Source: UBA2943 sp946534895
Lineage (GTDB): Bacteria; Bacillota; Clostridia; Christensenellales; Aristaeellaceae
Direction: 5' to 3'
NCBI GenBank assembly: GCA_946534895.1
Contig: CAMNDE010000004.1
Coordinates: forward strand, 27,238-91,237
Length of the DNA: 64,000 bases
Shown here: one piece after another, positions 43,884 through 52,358 of the stretch
Layout of the letters: each line of letters opens with the position of its first letter
Position numbering within the stretch: position 1 is the first letter of the stretch
Position numbers and translations under genes: made by a program
The notes under the pieces: model-generated
The model's database searches: none
Told to the model about the DNA's origin: nothing
What the model saw: the letters and a program-made list of their open reading frames with translations, nothing else

Positions 43884-45011
43884 ATGAATCAGGAAGCTCT
43901 TATTGATATCTTCAGGGACCTGCACGCCCACCCCGAACTGGGTATGGAGGAATACCGCACCACCGCCAGGATCCTGGAGGTGCTCAGGGCCCATGACATA
44001 TGCACACTGGACACCGGACTGAAAACCGGGGTGATTGCCGTGATCGACGGCAGGTCCGCGCCTTCCGGGCGGGTGATCGGTCTGCGCTGCGACATGGACG
44101 CACTTCCCATCCAGGAGGAATCCGGACTGGAATATGCCTCCCGGGTGCCCGGGGTCATGCACGCCTGCGGACACGATCTGCACACCGCCGTCATGCTGGG
44201 CGCCGCGCTTCTGCTCAAGGAACAGGAGTCTTCGCTTCCCGGCACTGTGAAAGTCATATTCCAGCCCTCGGAGGAAAACGACCGGGGCGGACGCGCCATG
44301 GTCGGCACAGGACTGCTGGAGGACGTGGAGGAATTCTTTGCCATTCACAGTTACCCCGCCTTTGGAAGCGGCACCCTCGGCATACGCGAAGGGCCGGTCA
44401 TGGCCGCGCCGGACCGTTTCCGGATTGTGATCCACGGCCGGGGCACGCATGCAGCGCAGCCCTACAAGGGCACTGATCCGATACCCGCTGCCGCCACACT
44501 GGCCCTCGCCTGCCAGAATATCCTGACCCGTTCCCTGGATCCGTTCATTCCCGCTGTGCTCTCTGTGACCCATGTGGAAGCCGGGAACACCTGGAACGTG
44601 GTCCCGGAGGAGGCGCTGCTGGAGGGCACGGTGCGCACACTGCACGCCGAGGCACGGGAGCTGATCCGCTCTTCGCTTGCGAGAATGACTGAAAGCACCG
44701 CGCAGACCTACGGATGCACATCCGAATTCTTCTGGACGGAGGGGTCCCCTGCCGTCATCAATGATGCGGGCCTGTGCGCATATGCCCGTGAACTTGCCCT
44801 GAGCATGGGATTTCACGTAGACCGTCAGGAAAACACCATGGGCGGCGAGGATTTCAGCCAGTATCTCCGCCATGCGCCCGGGGTCTTCATCCGGGTCGGC
44901 ACCGGAGGCAGCTATCCCAGCCATCATCCGCGCTTCACCGTGGATCCTTCCGCCATTTTCCCGGCAGCACAGTTCTTCGCGCGCCTGGCTGCTCTGCGCC
45001 TCAGCGTATAA
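43884..45011 (+). CDS. M20-family amidohydrolase (peptidase M20D, IAA-Leu hydrolase-like)
   Basis: 375 residues. It has the M20D pattern: FRDLHAHPELGMEEYRT, GLRCDMDALPIQEESGLEY, MHACGHDLHTAVMLGAALL (metal ligands), VIFQPSEENDRGG, HVEAGNTWNVVPEEALLEG and ENTMGGEDFSQYL. These enzymes remove acyl groups from amino acids or small amides (N-acetylcysteine, hippurate, IAA conjugates). GGAAAGGAG precedes the ATG. It has its own promoter and a strong terminator. A dimerisation domain is present in the middle (about 180-295). Confidence 0.93.
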   Translation: MNQEALIDIFRDLHAHPELGMEEYRTTARILEVLRAHDICTLDTGLKTGVIAVIDGRSAPSGRVIGLRCDMDALPIQEESGLEYASRVPGVMHACGHDLHTAVMLGAALLLKEQESSLPGTVKVIFQPSEENDRGGRAMVGTGLLEDVEEFFAIHSYPAFGSGTLGIREGPVMAAPDRFRIVIHGRGTHAAQPYKGTDPIPAAATLALACQNILTRSLDPFIPAVLSVTHVEAGNTWNVVPEEALLEGTVRTLHAEARELIRSSLARMTESTAQTYGCTSEFFWTEGSPAVINDAGLCAYARELALSMGFHVDRQENTMGGEDFSQYLRHAPGVFIRVGTGGSYPSHHPRFTVDPSAIFPAAQFFARLAALRLSV

Positions 45012-45047
45012 AGACCGTCCGGCCGTCTCCGGACGGTCTTTTTTCAT
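45011..45047. terminator. Bidirectional terminator
   Basis: AAGACCGTCCGG and CCGGACGGTCTT form a perfect 12-bp stem with a 6-base loop, then TTTT. It ends the amidohydrolase transcript and also lies just past the DUF1294 stop. Confidence 0.85.
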
Positions 45048-45057
45048 GCTTTCCCCA

Positions 45058-45339
45058 TTATGCCGGCATGTGGGTCCATAAAAGAGCCAGAACCACGGCC
45101 TGCGCCAGAAGCATCAGCGGGAAGCCGTAGCGGAAATACCAGTGTCTGGTCTTGTGATGGCACAGAAACATGCCCATAACGCCGCCGAGGGCACCGAACA
45201 GGCCCGCGGCGAGAAAGAGGGTTCTCTCCCGTATCCGGCGCAGCTTTCTGCGGGCACAGCGCTTGTCCCACGCCATGAGCAGAAAGGATACGATATTCAT
45301 AACTGCCAGAAGCAGGATGATAATGGTTCGCGTCTGCAT
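45058..45339 (-). CDS. DUF1294 membrane protein
   Basis: 93 residues with three hydrophobic segments. The family signature is MAWDKRCARRKLRRIRERTL, then FLAAGLFGALGGVMGMFLCH and HHKTRHWYFRYGFP. Its role is unknown. AGGGAGGAC is 6 bases before the ATG at 45339; an earlier in-frame start is less well placed. It lies 21 bases after the aldolase stop, so it is probably the second gene of that message. Confidence 0.87.
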   Translation of the reverse strand: MQTRTIIILLLAVMNIVSFLLMAWDKRCARRKLRRIRERTLFLAAGLFGALGGVMGMFLCHHKTRHWYFRYGFPLMLLAQAVVLALLWTHMPA

Positions 45340-45360
45340 ACAAGTCCTCCCTTTCACACA

Positions 45361-46137
45361 TCACAGCCGGATCTTCCGCACAGCTTCTGCAAGAAAGCCG
45401 CTGAGAATTCTGGCGTCCTGGGCAATCGTCATCCACTGCACGCCGCGGCTCTGGAGCTTTTCACAGGACGCACGGTCCGGACCCGCGCAGGAACCGCAGT
45501 ATTTGCCATGCTCCCGCGCCAGCTGCGCGGCCCGGCGCTGTATCCCGGCAATCCTTTCCGGCTTTTCCTCTGCCGGCACATCCGTCATGGACATGCCCAG
45601 ATCCGCCGGGCCGACAAACAGGGACTGATATCCGGGAACACGGGCGATTTCCTCCAGATGGTCCACGGCTTCCATGCTCTCGATCTGCAGGATCTTCCAC
45701 ACTTCGTCCCCGGCATGCGTCAGATATTCCGCTTCGCTGTCCAGACCGTACCGGATGGCGCGCAGAGGCCCGATCCCGCGCACTCCGCCCTCCGAGGGGT
45801 ACGTACACGCCTGCACTGCCTGACGCGCCAGATCTGCCGTGTTCACAAAGGGAAAGATGACGCCGTCCGGACCCATGTCCAGAATATGCTTGATCTGCTG
45901 CCTTTCCACACCGGGCACCCGCACAAACGCGCATGCGCCGGCAGACTGGGCTGCCAGTACGTGATGATAGATCTCCTGACGCCCCAGGAGCCCATGCTCG
46001 GAATCAATCCACACAAAATCGCAGCCGGCATATCCTGCCATCTCACTGACTGCCGCATCCGCGAGAAGCACGAATATGCCGATCACCGGCTCGCCGCGCT
46101 GCATTTTCTCCTGAATTTTCGCAAGTCTTTCATTCAT
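45361..46137 (-). CDS. HpcH/HpaI-family aldolase
   Basis: 258 residues of TIM-barrel fold. It has GIFVLLADAAVSEMAGYAG, FVWIDSEHGLLG, LQIESMEAVDHLEEIARV and SLFVGPADLGMSM, with the metal-binding Glu and Asp and the GPxDL motif of the 2,4-dihydroxyhept-2-ene-1,7-dioate aldolases. Such enzymes split or join 2-keto acids and aldehydes. The ATG at 46137 has GGAAAGGAA 9 bases upstream; the earlier TTG at 46146 would abut that site. It is divergent from the flavin reductase gene. Confidence 0.9.
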   Translation of the reverse strand: MNERLAKIQEKMQRGEPVIGIFVLLADAAVSEMAGYAGCDFVWIDSEHGLLGRQEIYHHVLAAQSAGACAFVRVPGVERQQIKHILDMGPDGVIFPFVNTADLARQAVQACTYPSEGGVRGIGPLRAIRYGLDSEAEYLTHAGDEVWKILQIESMEAVDHLEEIARVPGYQSLFVGPADLGMSMTDVPAEEKPERIAGIQRRAAQLAREHGKYCGSCAGPDRASCEKLQSRGVQWMTIAQDARILSGFLAEAVRKIRL

Positions 46138-46209
46138 AACGCACAATTCCTTTCCGGACTGTCAAAACTCCGGCTCTGCTGTACGCATCCGGAAAAACAG
46201 AACCGGGCA

Positions 46210-46240
46210 TTGACTTGAAGTCTGCTCTAAGGCTTATACT
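46210..46240 (+). promoter_or_regulatory. MerR-type promoter with 19-bp spacer
   Basis: TTGACT (46210-46215) and TATACT (46235-46240) are separated by 19 bases, longer than the usual 17. Within lies CTTGAAG, 4 bases, CTCTAAG, a partial palindrome like those bound by MerR-family activators of the AdhR/NmlR branch. Likely activated under aldehyde or redox stress. No merR gene is in the window. Confidence 0.6.
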
Positions 46241-46329
46241 GATTGAACCATATCCGGCCCCGGGAATCAACCGTTTTTCGGAAACATCCCCACATTTTCT
46301 GCCGGATCGGGAGAAAGGATGCAAGCCGC

Positions 46330-46884
46330 ATGAAAGAAAACATTCTGCTCAATGACTATGCCGCCCAGCTGCTGTCCGCCCTGCCCCGCGGCATCCTGCT
46401 CAACACCATGGACGACAAGTTCAATTCCATGGTCATCGGCTGGGGACATCTGGGCACATTATGGGGAAAAAGCACATTCCACGTCTATGTCCGCAAAGGC
46501 CGTTACACCAAGGGCGCCCTGGACCGCACCGGCGAGTTCACCATCAGCGCCCCGCTCGGGCCGGTGGACCCCGTGATTCAGCGCGTATGCGGTTCCCAGT
46601 CCGGCTTTCATGTGGACAAGGTCCGCGAAGCAGGCCTTATACTCGAGGATGCCTCCGTCATTCATACCCCGGGCGTCCGGCAGTATCCGCTGACCCTGGA
46701 ATGCCGCATTCTCTATGCCCAGGATCAGGACCTGAACCTGATCCCGGAAAACATCCGCAGCGCCTGCTATCCCCAGGACGTACCCGGCACCCATCCCATG
46801 GCCAATCGGGACTGTCATACCATGTACGTCGGTGAAATCGAAGCAGCCTATATCATCCGGGATGGAGAGATTTCCGCATCATGA
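46330..46884 (+). CDS. Flavin reductase-like FMN-binding protein
   Basis: 184 residues of the flavin reductase-like (split-barrel) fold: LPRGILLNTMDDKFNSMVIG, YVRKGRYTKGALDRTGEFTI and SAPLGPVDPVIQRVCGSQSG. Such proteins reduce FMN or act as flavin-dependent oxidoreductases. GAGAAAGGA lies 10 bases before the ATG; the frame extends upstream to 46243 but runs into the promoter region. The stop overlaps the MATE gene start (ATGA), so they are coupled. Its promoter is MerR-like, suggesting induction by electrophile or redox stress. Confidence 0.88.
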   Translation: MKENILLNDYAAQLLSALPRGILLNTMDDKFNSMVIGWGHLGTLWGKSTFHVYVRKGRYTKGALDRTGEFTISAPLGPVDPVIQRVCGSQSGFHVDKVREAGLILEDASVIHTPGVRQYPLTLECRILYAQDQDLNLIPENIRSACYPQDVPGTHPMANRDCHTMYVGEIEAAYIIRDGEISAS

Positions 46885-48269
46885 CGCAGAAGGAATCCGT
46901 GGCCATGAATTCCAAAAATGCACTCTTTGAGACCATGCCGGTTCCCGCCGCCCTGACCCGCATGGCCATTCCCACCATCATCAGCCAGCTGATCACGCTT
47001 GTCTACAACATTGCGGACACCTGGTTCATCGGCCGGGCAGGCAGCCCGCACATGGTGGCGGCGTCTTCCCTGGTGCTGACAGTCTTCCTCATGGTCGGTG
47101 CTCTGGCCAATCTCTTCGGGGTCGGCGGCGGCACGCTGATGGTCCGGCTTCTGGGCAGTCAGAACCCGGAGGAAGCACGGCGTGTGTCTTCCTGGACCCT
47201 GACCGCCGCAGCCGGAAGCGCCGTGGCATTCTCGCTTCTGTGCCTTGTCTTCATGGATCCGCTACTGCGCCTGCTAGGCGCCAGTGACCGGACCATCGGG
47301 TATGCGAGACAGTACCTGCTGTTCGTGGTGGTCATCGGCGGTACGGCCAATGTGCTGGGCACCACCATGTCCTTTCTTCTGCGCAACGCGGGATTTTCCC
47401 GGGAAGCCGGGTTCGGCCTTACCATGGGCGGCATCCTGAACATCGGTCTGGACCCGCTGTTCATGTTCCTGCTGCTCCCGGACGGATATCAGGTCATGGG
47501 TGCGGGCATTGCCACCATGCTCTCCAATGTGTGCTCCGTCATCTACTTCCTTCTGGTCTTCCGGCGCGTCTCTTCCGCTTCTGTTCTCCGCATTCCCAGA
47601 CGTGTGGAGCACATCAGCCGCGCCTCGCTCCGCAGTCTTCTGTCCATCGGCGTACCCGCTGCTCTGAGCGTGTTCCTGTATGACCTGACCAATATCGTCA
47701 TCAACCGCCTGTCCGCTTCCCACGGCGATATTGAGCTGGCCGCCATGGGCATTGTGCTGAAGGTGGAGCGCCTTCCCCTGAACGTGGGCATCGGCATATG
47801 CCTTGGCATGATTCCCCTGATCGGCTACAACTATGCTGCCCGCAACTTTCCGCGCATGCGCGCCTTCTTCAACGCCGCGCGCATTGCAGGCCTTGCCTTC
47901 GCCTTTCTCAGCGTGCTCCTGTACCGTCTGCTGGCCGGCCCCATCATTCATGCCTTCATTGATGACGCACGCACCGTGGAGCTGGGCACCGAGTTTCTGC
48001 GGGCCAGATGCTTTGCCACGCCTTTCATGTTTCTCAGCTTCAACATGGTCAACTTCATGCAGGCCGTGGGCCGGGGCGGACCTTCCTTCTGGCTCTGCGT
48101 CATCCGGCAGCTGGCTCTGAACATCCCGATCCTGTTCCTCATGAGCGCGCTCTTCGGCATGACGGGCATTATCTGGACCCAGGCCATCGCCGATATCCTG
48201 AACGTGATCATTTCCTATATCATCTATGCCCGGGTGCTCCGGAATATCCTTTCCACGCCCGCAGCATAG
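46881..48269 (+). CDS. MATE-family efflux transporter
   Basis: 462 residues with twelve hydrophobic segments in two halves. The first is PAALTRMAIPTIISQLITLV with IADTWFIGRAGSPHMVAASS; the second has SLLSIGVPAALSVFLYDLTN and GICLGMIPLIGYNYAARNFP, matching MepA/NorM-like multidrug pumps driven by Na+ or H+. The ATG at 46881 overlaps the flavin reductase stop; the ATG at 46905 (AAGGA 10 bases upstream) is an alternative start. Two back-to-back hairpins follow. With the upstream flavin protein and the MerR promoter this looks like a two-gene toxin-response unit. Confidence 0.93.
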   Translation: MTQKESVAMNSKNALFETMPVPAALTRMAIPTIISQLITLVYNIADTWFIGRAGSPHMVAASSLVLTVFLMVGALANLFGVGGGTLMVRLLGSQNPEEARRVSSWTLTAAAGSAVAFSLLCLVFMDPLLRLLGASDRTIGYARQYLLFVVVIGGTANVLGTTMSFLLRNAGFSREAGFGLTMGGILNIGLDPLFMFLLLPDGYQVMGAGIATMLSNVCSVIYFLLVFRRVSSASVLRIPRRVEHISRASLRSLLSIGVPAALSVFLYDLTNIVINRLSASHGDIELAAMGIVLKVERLPLNVGIGICLGMIPLIGYNYAARNFPRMRAFFNAARIAGLAFAFLSVLLYRLLAGPIIHAFIDDARTVELGTEFLRARCFATPFMFLSFNMVNFMQAVGRGGPSFWLCVIRQLALNIPILFLMSALFGMTGIIWTQAIADILNVIISYIIYARVLRNILSTPAA

Positions 48270-48285
48270 GGATCTCCTGAACATC

Positions 48286-48309
48286 AGCGCCGCACCGCGG
48301 CGCTTTTTT
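48286..48309 (+). terminator. Terminator of the MATE gene
   Basis: AGCGCCGC, loop ACC and GCGGCGCT are followed by TTTTTT. Confidence 0.85.
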
Positions 48310-48318
48310 CATGCGCGC

Positions 48319-48357
48319 AAAAAGGCTTCCGCCCCGCCATACGGCGGGACGGAAGCC
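48319..48357 (-). terminator. Terminator of the peptide-importer operon
   Basis: On the minus strand GGCTTCCGTCCCGCC, loop GTAT, GGCGGGGCGGAAGCC, then TTTTTG. Confidence 0.85.
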
Positions 48358-48412
48358 CGGAAAAAACCTGTCAGACAGTCAGCCTGCGTTCAGGCATTCT
48401 TCTGTCCTTTGC

Positions 48413-50050
48413 TTACTTGGTGATATAGGCGTACTTGTATTCGCAGCGCACGCCGCAGCCATTGCGGATGAGGCCTTCCACCTTGTCCTTGGCAACCCAG
48501 GAACGGGTCTGGAAGAAGGTGGGAGCGATGGCCTGGTCCTCGGCGACCAGGATCTTTTCAGCCTGCTCCAGGAGCACAAGACGCTCGTCGCCGTGCAGAG
48601 CGTTGGCCTTGGCCAGCACTTCGTCATAGGCGGCATTGGCGTAATGGTTCTTGTTGTAGGGGCTGGTGGAAATGAACAGTTCCAGGAAGGACAGCGCATC
48701 ATTGTAGTCAGCGCCCCAGCCTTCCTTGCCCAGGGTGAAGTCACCGGCATACTGTTCCTGACGCATGGCGTAGGCCAGGGAATTGACCTGCACGTCCACG
48801 CCCAGAACGCTCTTCCAGTACTGCTGGAACACCTGTGCGGTGGTCAGGTTGGCGTCGCCCTGTCCAATAACCAGGCTCAGGCCGGCATTCTGCAGATCTT
48901 CCACGGTCTTGCCGATCTCTTCCAGACCGAGCTTCAGTTCAGCCAGAGCATCCTCAGCAGTGTTGCCCTTGCCGGCATCGGTGTACAGATCACCGTTGTT
49001 GGTGCGGAATTCCTGACCGTTGGAGCCCTTGATGCCTCCGGGGATGAAGCCGTAGGCAGGAGTGGAACCGCTGCGCATGAAGCTTTCCATGTATTCCACA
49101 CGGTTCAGGGCCATGGAGAAGGCACGGCGGATATGCAGATTGGCGAAGAATTCATTCTCAAAGTTGAACATGACGTACTCGGTCACGGGCTCGGTCACGG
49201 AAATGAAGCCCTTCTCGCCGCGGAACATGTCCAGATAGTTGGGCTGCACCTGGATCACGTCCAGCATGTCCGTGGTGTACATCTGCACGATGGTGTTGCT
49301 TTCCATGGTCATGTCGAAGATGATCTTGTCCAAGATCACGCTGTCGGCATCCCAGTAGTTCGGGTTCTTTTCCACAGTGATGGACTGGCTGGGCACCCAT
49401 TCAGTGATCATGAACGGACCGGAGAAGATCATATGGTCCACATCCATGAAGAAGTTGTCACCGCACTCCTCAGCATAGCCCGCAGGAACCGCGGAGAACT
49501 GAGGGATCACCAGTGTGCCGATGAAGTAGTCATAGGCACCGGTCAGCTTCACTTCCAGGGTCTTGTCGTCAATGGCGTGAATCGCCACGTCATCCACGGA
49601 ACCTTCGCCGACATTGTATGCTTCGGCGCCTTCAATGGTATAGAGCATATAGGCATACTCGGATGCAGTCGCCGGATCCAGCACCTTTTTCCAGGTATAT
49701 TCGAAATCCGGAGCGGTGATCGGAGCGCCGTTGGAGAACTTGGCGTCACGCAGATGGAAGGTGTAGGTCATTCCATCCTCGCTCACGTCCCAACTTTCCG
49801 CCAGGCCGCTGCCCATTTCGATCACCCCGTTGGCCTTCTGGCGTACCAGGGTTTCCAGGCTGGTGAGCAAAAGGTCAGAGCCTTCCGCTGTGGATTCGGT
49901 CAGCGGGTTCAGATCGGTCAGATCCACGCCGATGGATACGCGCAGGGTCTGATCATCCGCGAGCTCGGCTGCGGTGCCTTCAGCACCGGACATGCTCATC
50001 ACGGAGAAGAGCATGGCGAGGGCCAGAACGAGGGTCAACAGTTTCTTCAT
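48413..50050 (-). CDS. oppA: Oligopeptide ABC transporter substrate-binding protein
   Basis: 545 residues of the family 5 binding-protein fold. After the signal MKKLLTLVLALAMLFSVMSM-SGA, with no lipobox Cys, it has LRVSIGVDLTDLNPLTESTA, GLAESWDVSEDGMTYTFHLR and IRRAFSMALNRVEYMESFMR, all usual in OppA/DppA. It would capture peptides for OppBCDF. AAAGGAAA lies 8 bases before the ATG at 50050. It is the last gene of the operon. A hairpin-forming sequence at 50117-50133 in the preceding gene's end may raise its expression relative to the others. Confidence 0.92.
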   Translation of the reverse strand: MKKLLTLVLALAMLFSVMSMSGAEGTAAELADDQTLRVSIGVDLTDLNPLTESTAEGSDLLLTSLETLVRQKANGVIEMGSGLAESWDVSEDGMTYTFHLRDAKFSNGAPITAPDFEYTWKKVLDPATASEYAYMLYTIEGAEAYNVGEGSVDDVAIHAIDDKTLEVKLTGAYDYFIGTLVIPQFSAVPAGYAEECGDNFFMDVDHMIFSGPFMITEWVPSQSITVEKNPNYWDADSVILDKIIFDMTMESNTIVQMYTTDMLDVIQVQPNYLDMFRGEKGFISVTEPVTEYVMFNFENEFFANLHIRRAFSMALNRVEYMESFMRSGSTPAYGFIPGGIKGSNGQEFRTNNGDLYTDAGKGNTAEDALAELKLGLEEIGKTVEDLQNAGLSLVIGQGDANLTTAQVFQQYWKSVLGVDVQVNSLAYAMRQEQYAGDFTLGKEGWGADYNDALSFLELFISTSPYNKNHYANAAYDEVLAKANALHGDERLVLLEQAEKILVAEDQAIAPTFFQTRSWVAKDKVEGLIRNGCGVRCEYKYAYITK

Positions 50051-50112
50051 GGTCACATTTCCTTTCCAGTGTATTTTTTATGGTCACTGCCCTGAGGCAG
50101 AGAGCCAGCGGC

Positions 50113-51360
50113 TTATCTGGCGCGCTTCGCCAGGTAGGATTCAATCTCTTCCACAGTCTTGGGAATCCGGGCAGAAAGCAGTTCCGCGCCACTTTCCGTG
50201 ATCAGCGCGTCATCCTCAATGCGCACGCCGAACCCGAGCTCGGGAAGATAGGCGCCGGGTTCCATGGTCACCACCATGCCCGGTGCCAGCAGTTCGCGGT
50301 CGCCCACGTCATGGCAGTCCAGGCCCACATAGTGGCTGACCCCGTGCGGCAGCACCTTCTTCATTTCCTCCATGTCATGAATGATGCCGGCTTCCATCAG
50401 CTTTTCCCCGATGGCCTGCCGTGCCACGTCCAGCGTTTCCTCCACGGGTTTGCCAGGGGCCAGGAACTCAAACACCTTCTGCTGGCCGTACAGCACCGCA
50501 TTGTACACGGTCTTCTGGATTTCGGTGAACTTCCCGCTCACCGGGAACGTCCGGCTGATATCCGCGGCATAATACCCGAACTCCGCGCCCAGGTCCACCA
50601 GCAGCACATCGCCGTCGTGCAGCACCTGGTTGTTGCTGGAATAGTGGAGTACATTGGAGTTCACGCCGCCGGCCATAATGGAGTCAAACGCAGTATCCTT
50701 TGCTCCGTTCATGGTCAGGGCGAAGTCAAACCATGCTTCCAGCTCCATTTCATTCACGCCGTCATGCATGTGATCCAGAATCGCCTCAATGCCCAGCGCC
50801 GTGATGTCAATGGCCTTGCGCATGCAGTCCAGTTCCTGCTCATCCTTGATCCGGCGCAGGTTGTTCACCAGGCGGCTGACGCTCGAGATCCTGAATGCCG
50901 GGTTCATTTCCTGAAGCCTGCGGCACATTTCATTCTCCGGATACACGGTGCTGTCCAGGTCCCGCTTGTGGAAATCAAACAGCAGTTCATCAATGCTGCC
51001 CCGGCCCAGAATCCGGCGCATGCGCTCATCATAGCGGTCCAGATAGTCCGCCTGCTGCACGCCCGTATCCCGAAGCACATCCTCTATATCCGGCATTTTC
51101 CCGTTATACAGTTCATAATGCGGGTCCGGACGGGCAAAGAACATCCACTCCACCGTTTTCCCGCCCGCCTTTTCCAGAACCAGAATCTGCCCGGGCCGGT
51201 CAGAGCCTGTCAGATAATAGAAATTCCGGTTGACGCTGAAGGGATAGTCCATATCCGCCGTCTTCTGCTTCGGGTTTCCCGCGAAAAAGAATGTCAGGGA
51301 ACGGTCCGGCAGCTGTTCCTCCAGATGCTTTCTCCGATTGATAAAAAACTCTGCGTTCAT
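50113..51360 (-). CDS. M24-family Xaa-Pro aminopeptidase (PepP type)
   Basis: 415 residues. An N-terminal PepP-type domain (about 1-165, LTFFFAGNPKQKTADMDYPF) is followed by the pita-bread fold with metal ligands in DLGAEFGYYAADISRTFPV (two Asp), LPHGVSHYVGLDCHDVG (His), VVTMEPGAYL (Glu) and GVRIEDDALIT (Glu). It removes the first residue when the second is Pro. AGAGAGAA lies before the ATG at 51360. It lies between oppF and oppA in one operon, so it acts on peptides taken up by this transporter. Confidence 0.92.
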   Translation of the reverse strand: MNAEFFINRRKHLEEQLPDRSLTFFFAGNPKQKTADMDYPFSVNRNFYYLTGSDRPGQILVLEKAGGKTVEWMFFARPDPHYELYNGKMPDIEDVLRDTGVQQADYLDRYDERMRRILGRGSIDELLFDFHKRDLDSTVYPENEMCRRLQEMNPAFRISSVSRLVNNLRRIKDEQELDCMRKAIDITALGIEAILDHMHDGVNEMELEAWFDFALTMNGAKDTAFDSIMAGGVNSNVLHYSSNNQVLHDGDVLLVDLGAEFGYYAADISRTFPVSGKFTEIQKTVYNAVLYGQQKVFEFLAPGKPVEETLDVARQAIGEKLMEAGIIHDMEEMKKVLPHGVSHYVGLDCHDVGDRELLAPGMVVTMEPGAYLPELGFGVRIEDDALITESGAELLSARIPKTVEEIESYLAKRAR

Positions 51361-51407
51361 GCTTATTCTCTCTTTTCTATTGTCCTGAATGCCTGCATTT
51401 CCGATCT

Positions 51408-52358
51408 TCACTCCTGTACATGGAAGCATGCCACCTGACGTTCCCCGTTCGTTTCACGCAGCGGCGGCATCTGCCTTCTGCATTCCTCCGTGCAGTAGGG
51501 GCAGCGGGTCTGGAACTTGCAGCCCTCGGTAATGCTGATCGGGCTCGGCACCTCACCGGACAGCGCGATGCGCGGACGCGCCCGGGAAGCGTCCGGATCC
51601 GCAAAGGGCACTGCCGACAGAAGTGCTTTGGTATAGGGATGCTTCGGATGCGCCATCAGCTCATGGGAGGTCCCGGTTTCCACCAGGGACCCGAGATACA
51701 TGACGCCGATCCTGCTGCTGATGTGCTCCACCATGGCCAGGTCATGCGCGATAAACAGATAGGTCAGGCCGAGTTCCTTCTGCAGATTCATCAGCAGATT
51801 GATGACCTGTGCCTGAATGGATACGTCCAGGGCGGAAATGGGCTCATCGCAGATGATCAGTCTGGGCTCCACAGCCAGAGCCCGGGCAATGCCGATCCTC
51901 TGCCGCTGTCCGCCGCTGAACTCGTGCGGGAACCGACTGGCATGCTCCGGGAGCATGCCCACCATGTCCAGAAGCTCAAATATACGCTTCTGGCGCTCAG
52001 CGCCGCGGTACATACCATGCAGGTCCAGGCCTTCCGCCACAATATCCGCCACGGTCATGCGCGGATTCAGGGATGCGTAGGGATCCTGGAAGATCATCTG
52101 GATGTCCTTGGTCAGCAGGTATGCGTCCCGTCCCTTCAGGTGCGTGATGTCCCTGCCGTCAAACCGGATCTCGCCCGCCGTGGCGGGATACAGCCCGATA
52201 ATGGTGCGTCCCAGTGTGGTCTTCCCGCAGCCGCTCTCACCCACCAGACCGAAGGTCTGGCCCTGTTCGATGGAGAAGCTCACATCATCCACGGCGCGCA
52301 GCACCCTGCGGTGGGACATGGGAAAATACTTTTTCAGACCTTTGACTTCAAGGAGCAT
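51408..52358 (-). CDS. oppF: Oligopeptide ABC transporter ATP-binding protein OppF
   Basis: 316 residues. It has Walker A GLVGESGCGKTTLGRTIIGL, Q-loop QMIFQDPYASLNPRMTVADI, signature FSGGQRQRIGIARAL, Walker B LIICDEPISALDVSIQAQVI and switch THDLAMVEH (here AHDLAMVEHIS). The C-terminal Cys cluster CKFQTRCPYCTEECRRQ is the Fe-S-type or zinc motif of OppD/F. AGGAGGTG is 5 bases before the ATG at 52358. Its start overlaps the end of oppD by 11 bp, indicating coupled translation. Confidence 0.93.
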   Translation of the reverse strand: MLLEVKGLKKYFPMSHRRVLRAVDDVSFSIEQGQTFGLVGESGCGKTTLGRTIIGLYPATAGEIRFDGRDITHLKGRDAYLLTKDIQMIFQDPYASLNPRMTVADIVAEGLDLHGMYRGAERQKRIFELLDMVGMLPEHASRFPHEFSGGQRQRIGIARALAVEPRLIICDEPISALDVSIQAQVINLLMNLQKELGLTYLFIAHDLAMVEHISSRIGVMYLGSLVETGTSHELMAHPKHPYTKALLSAVPFADPDASRARPRIALSGEVPSPISITEGCKFQTRCPYCTEECRRQMPPLRETNGERQVACFHVQE

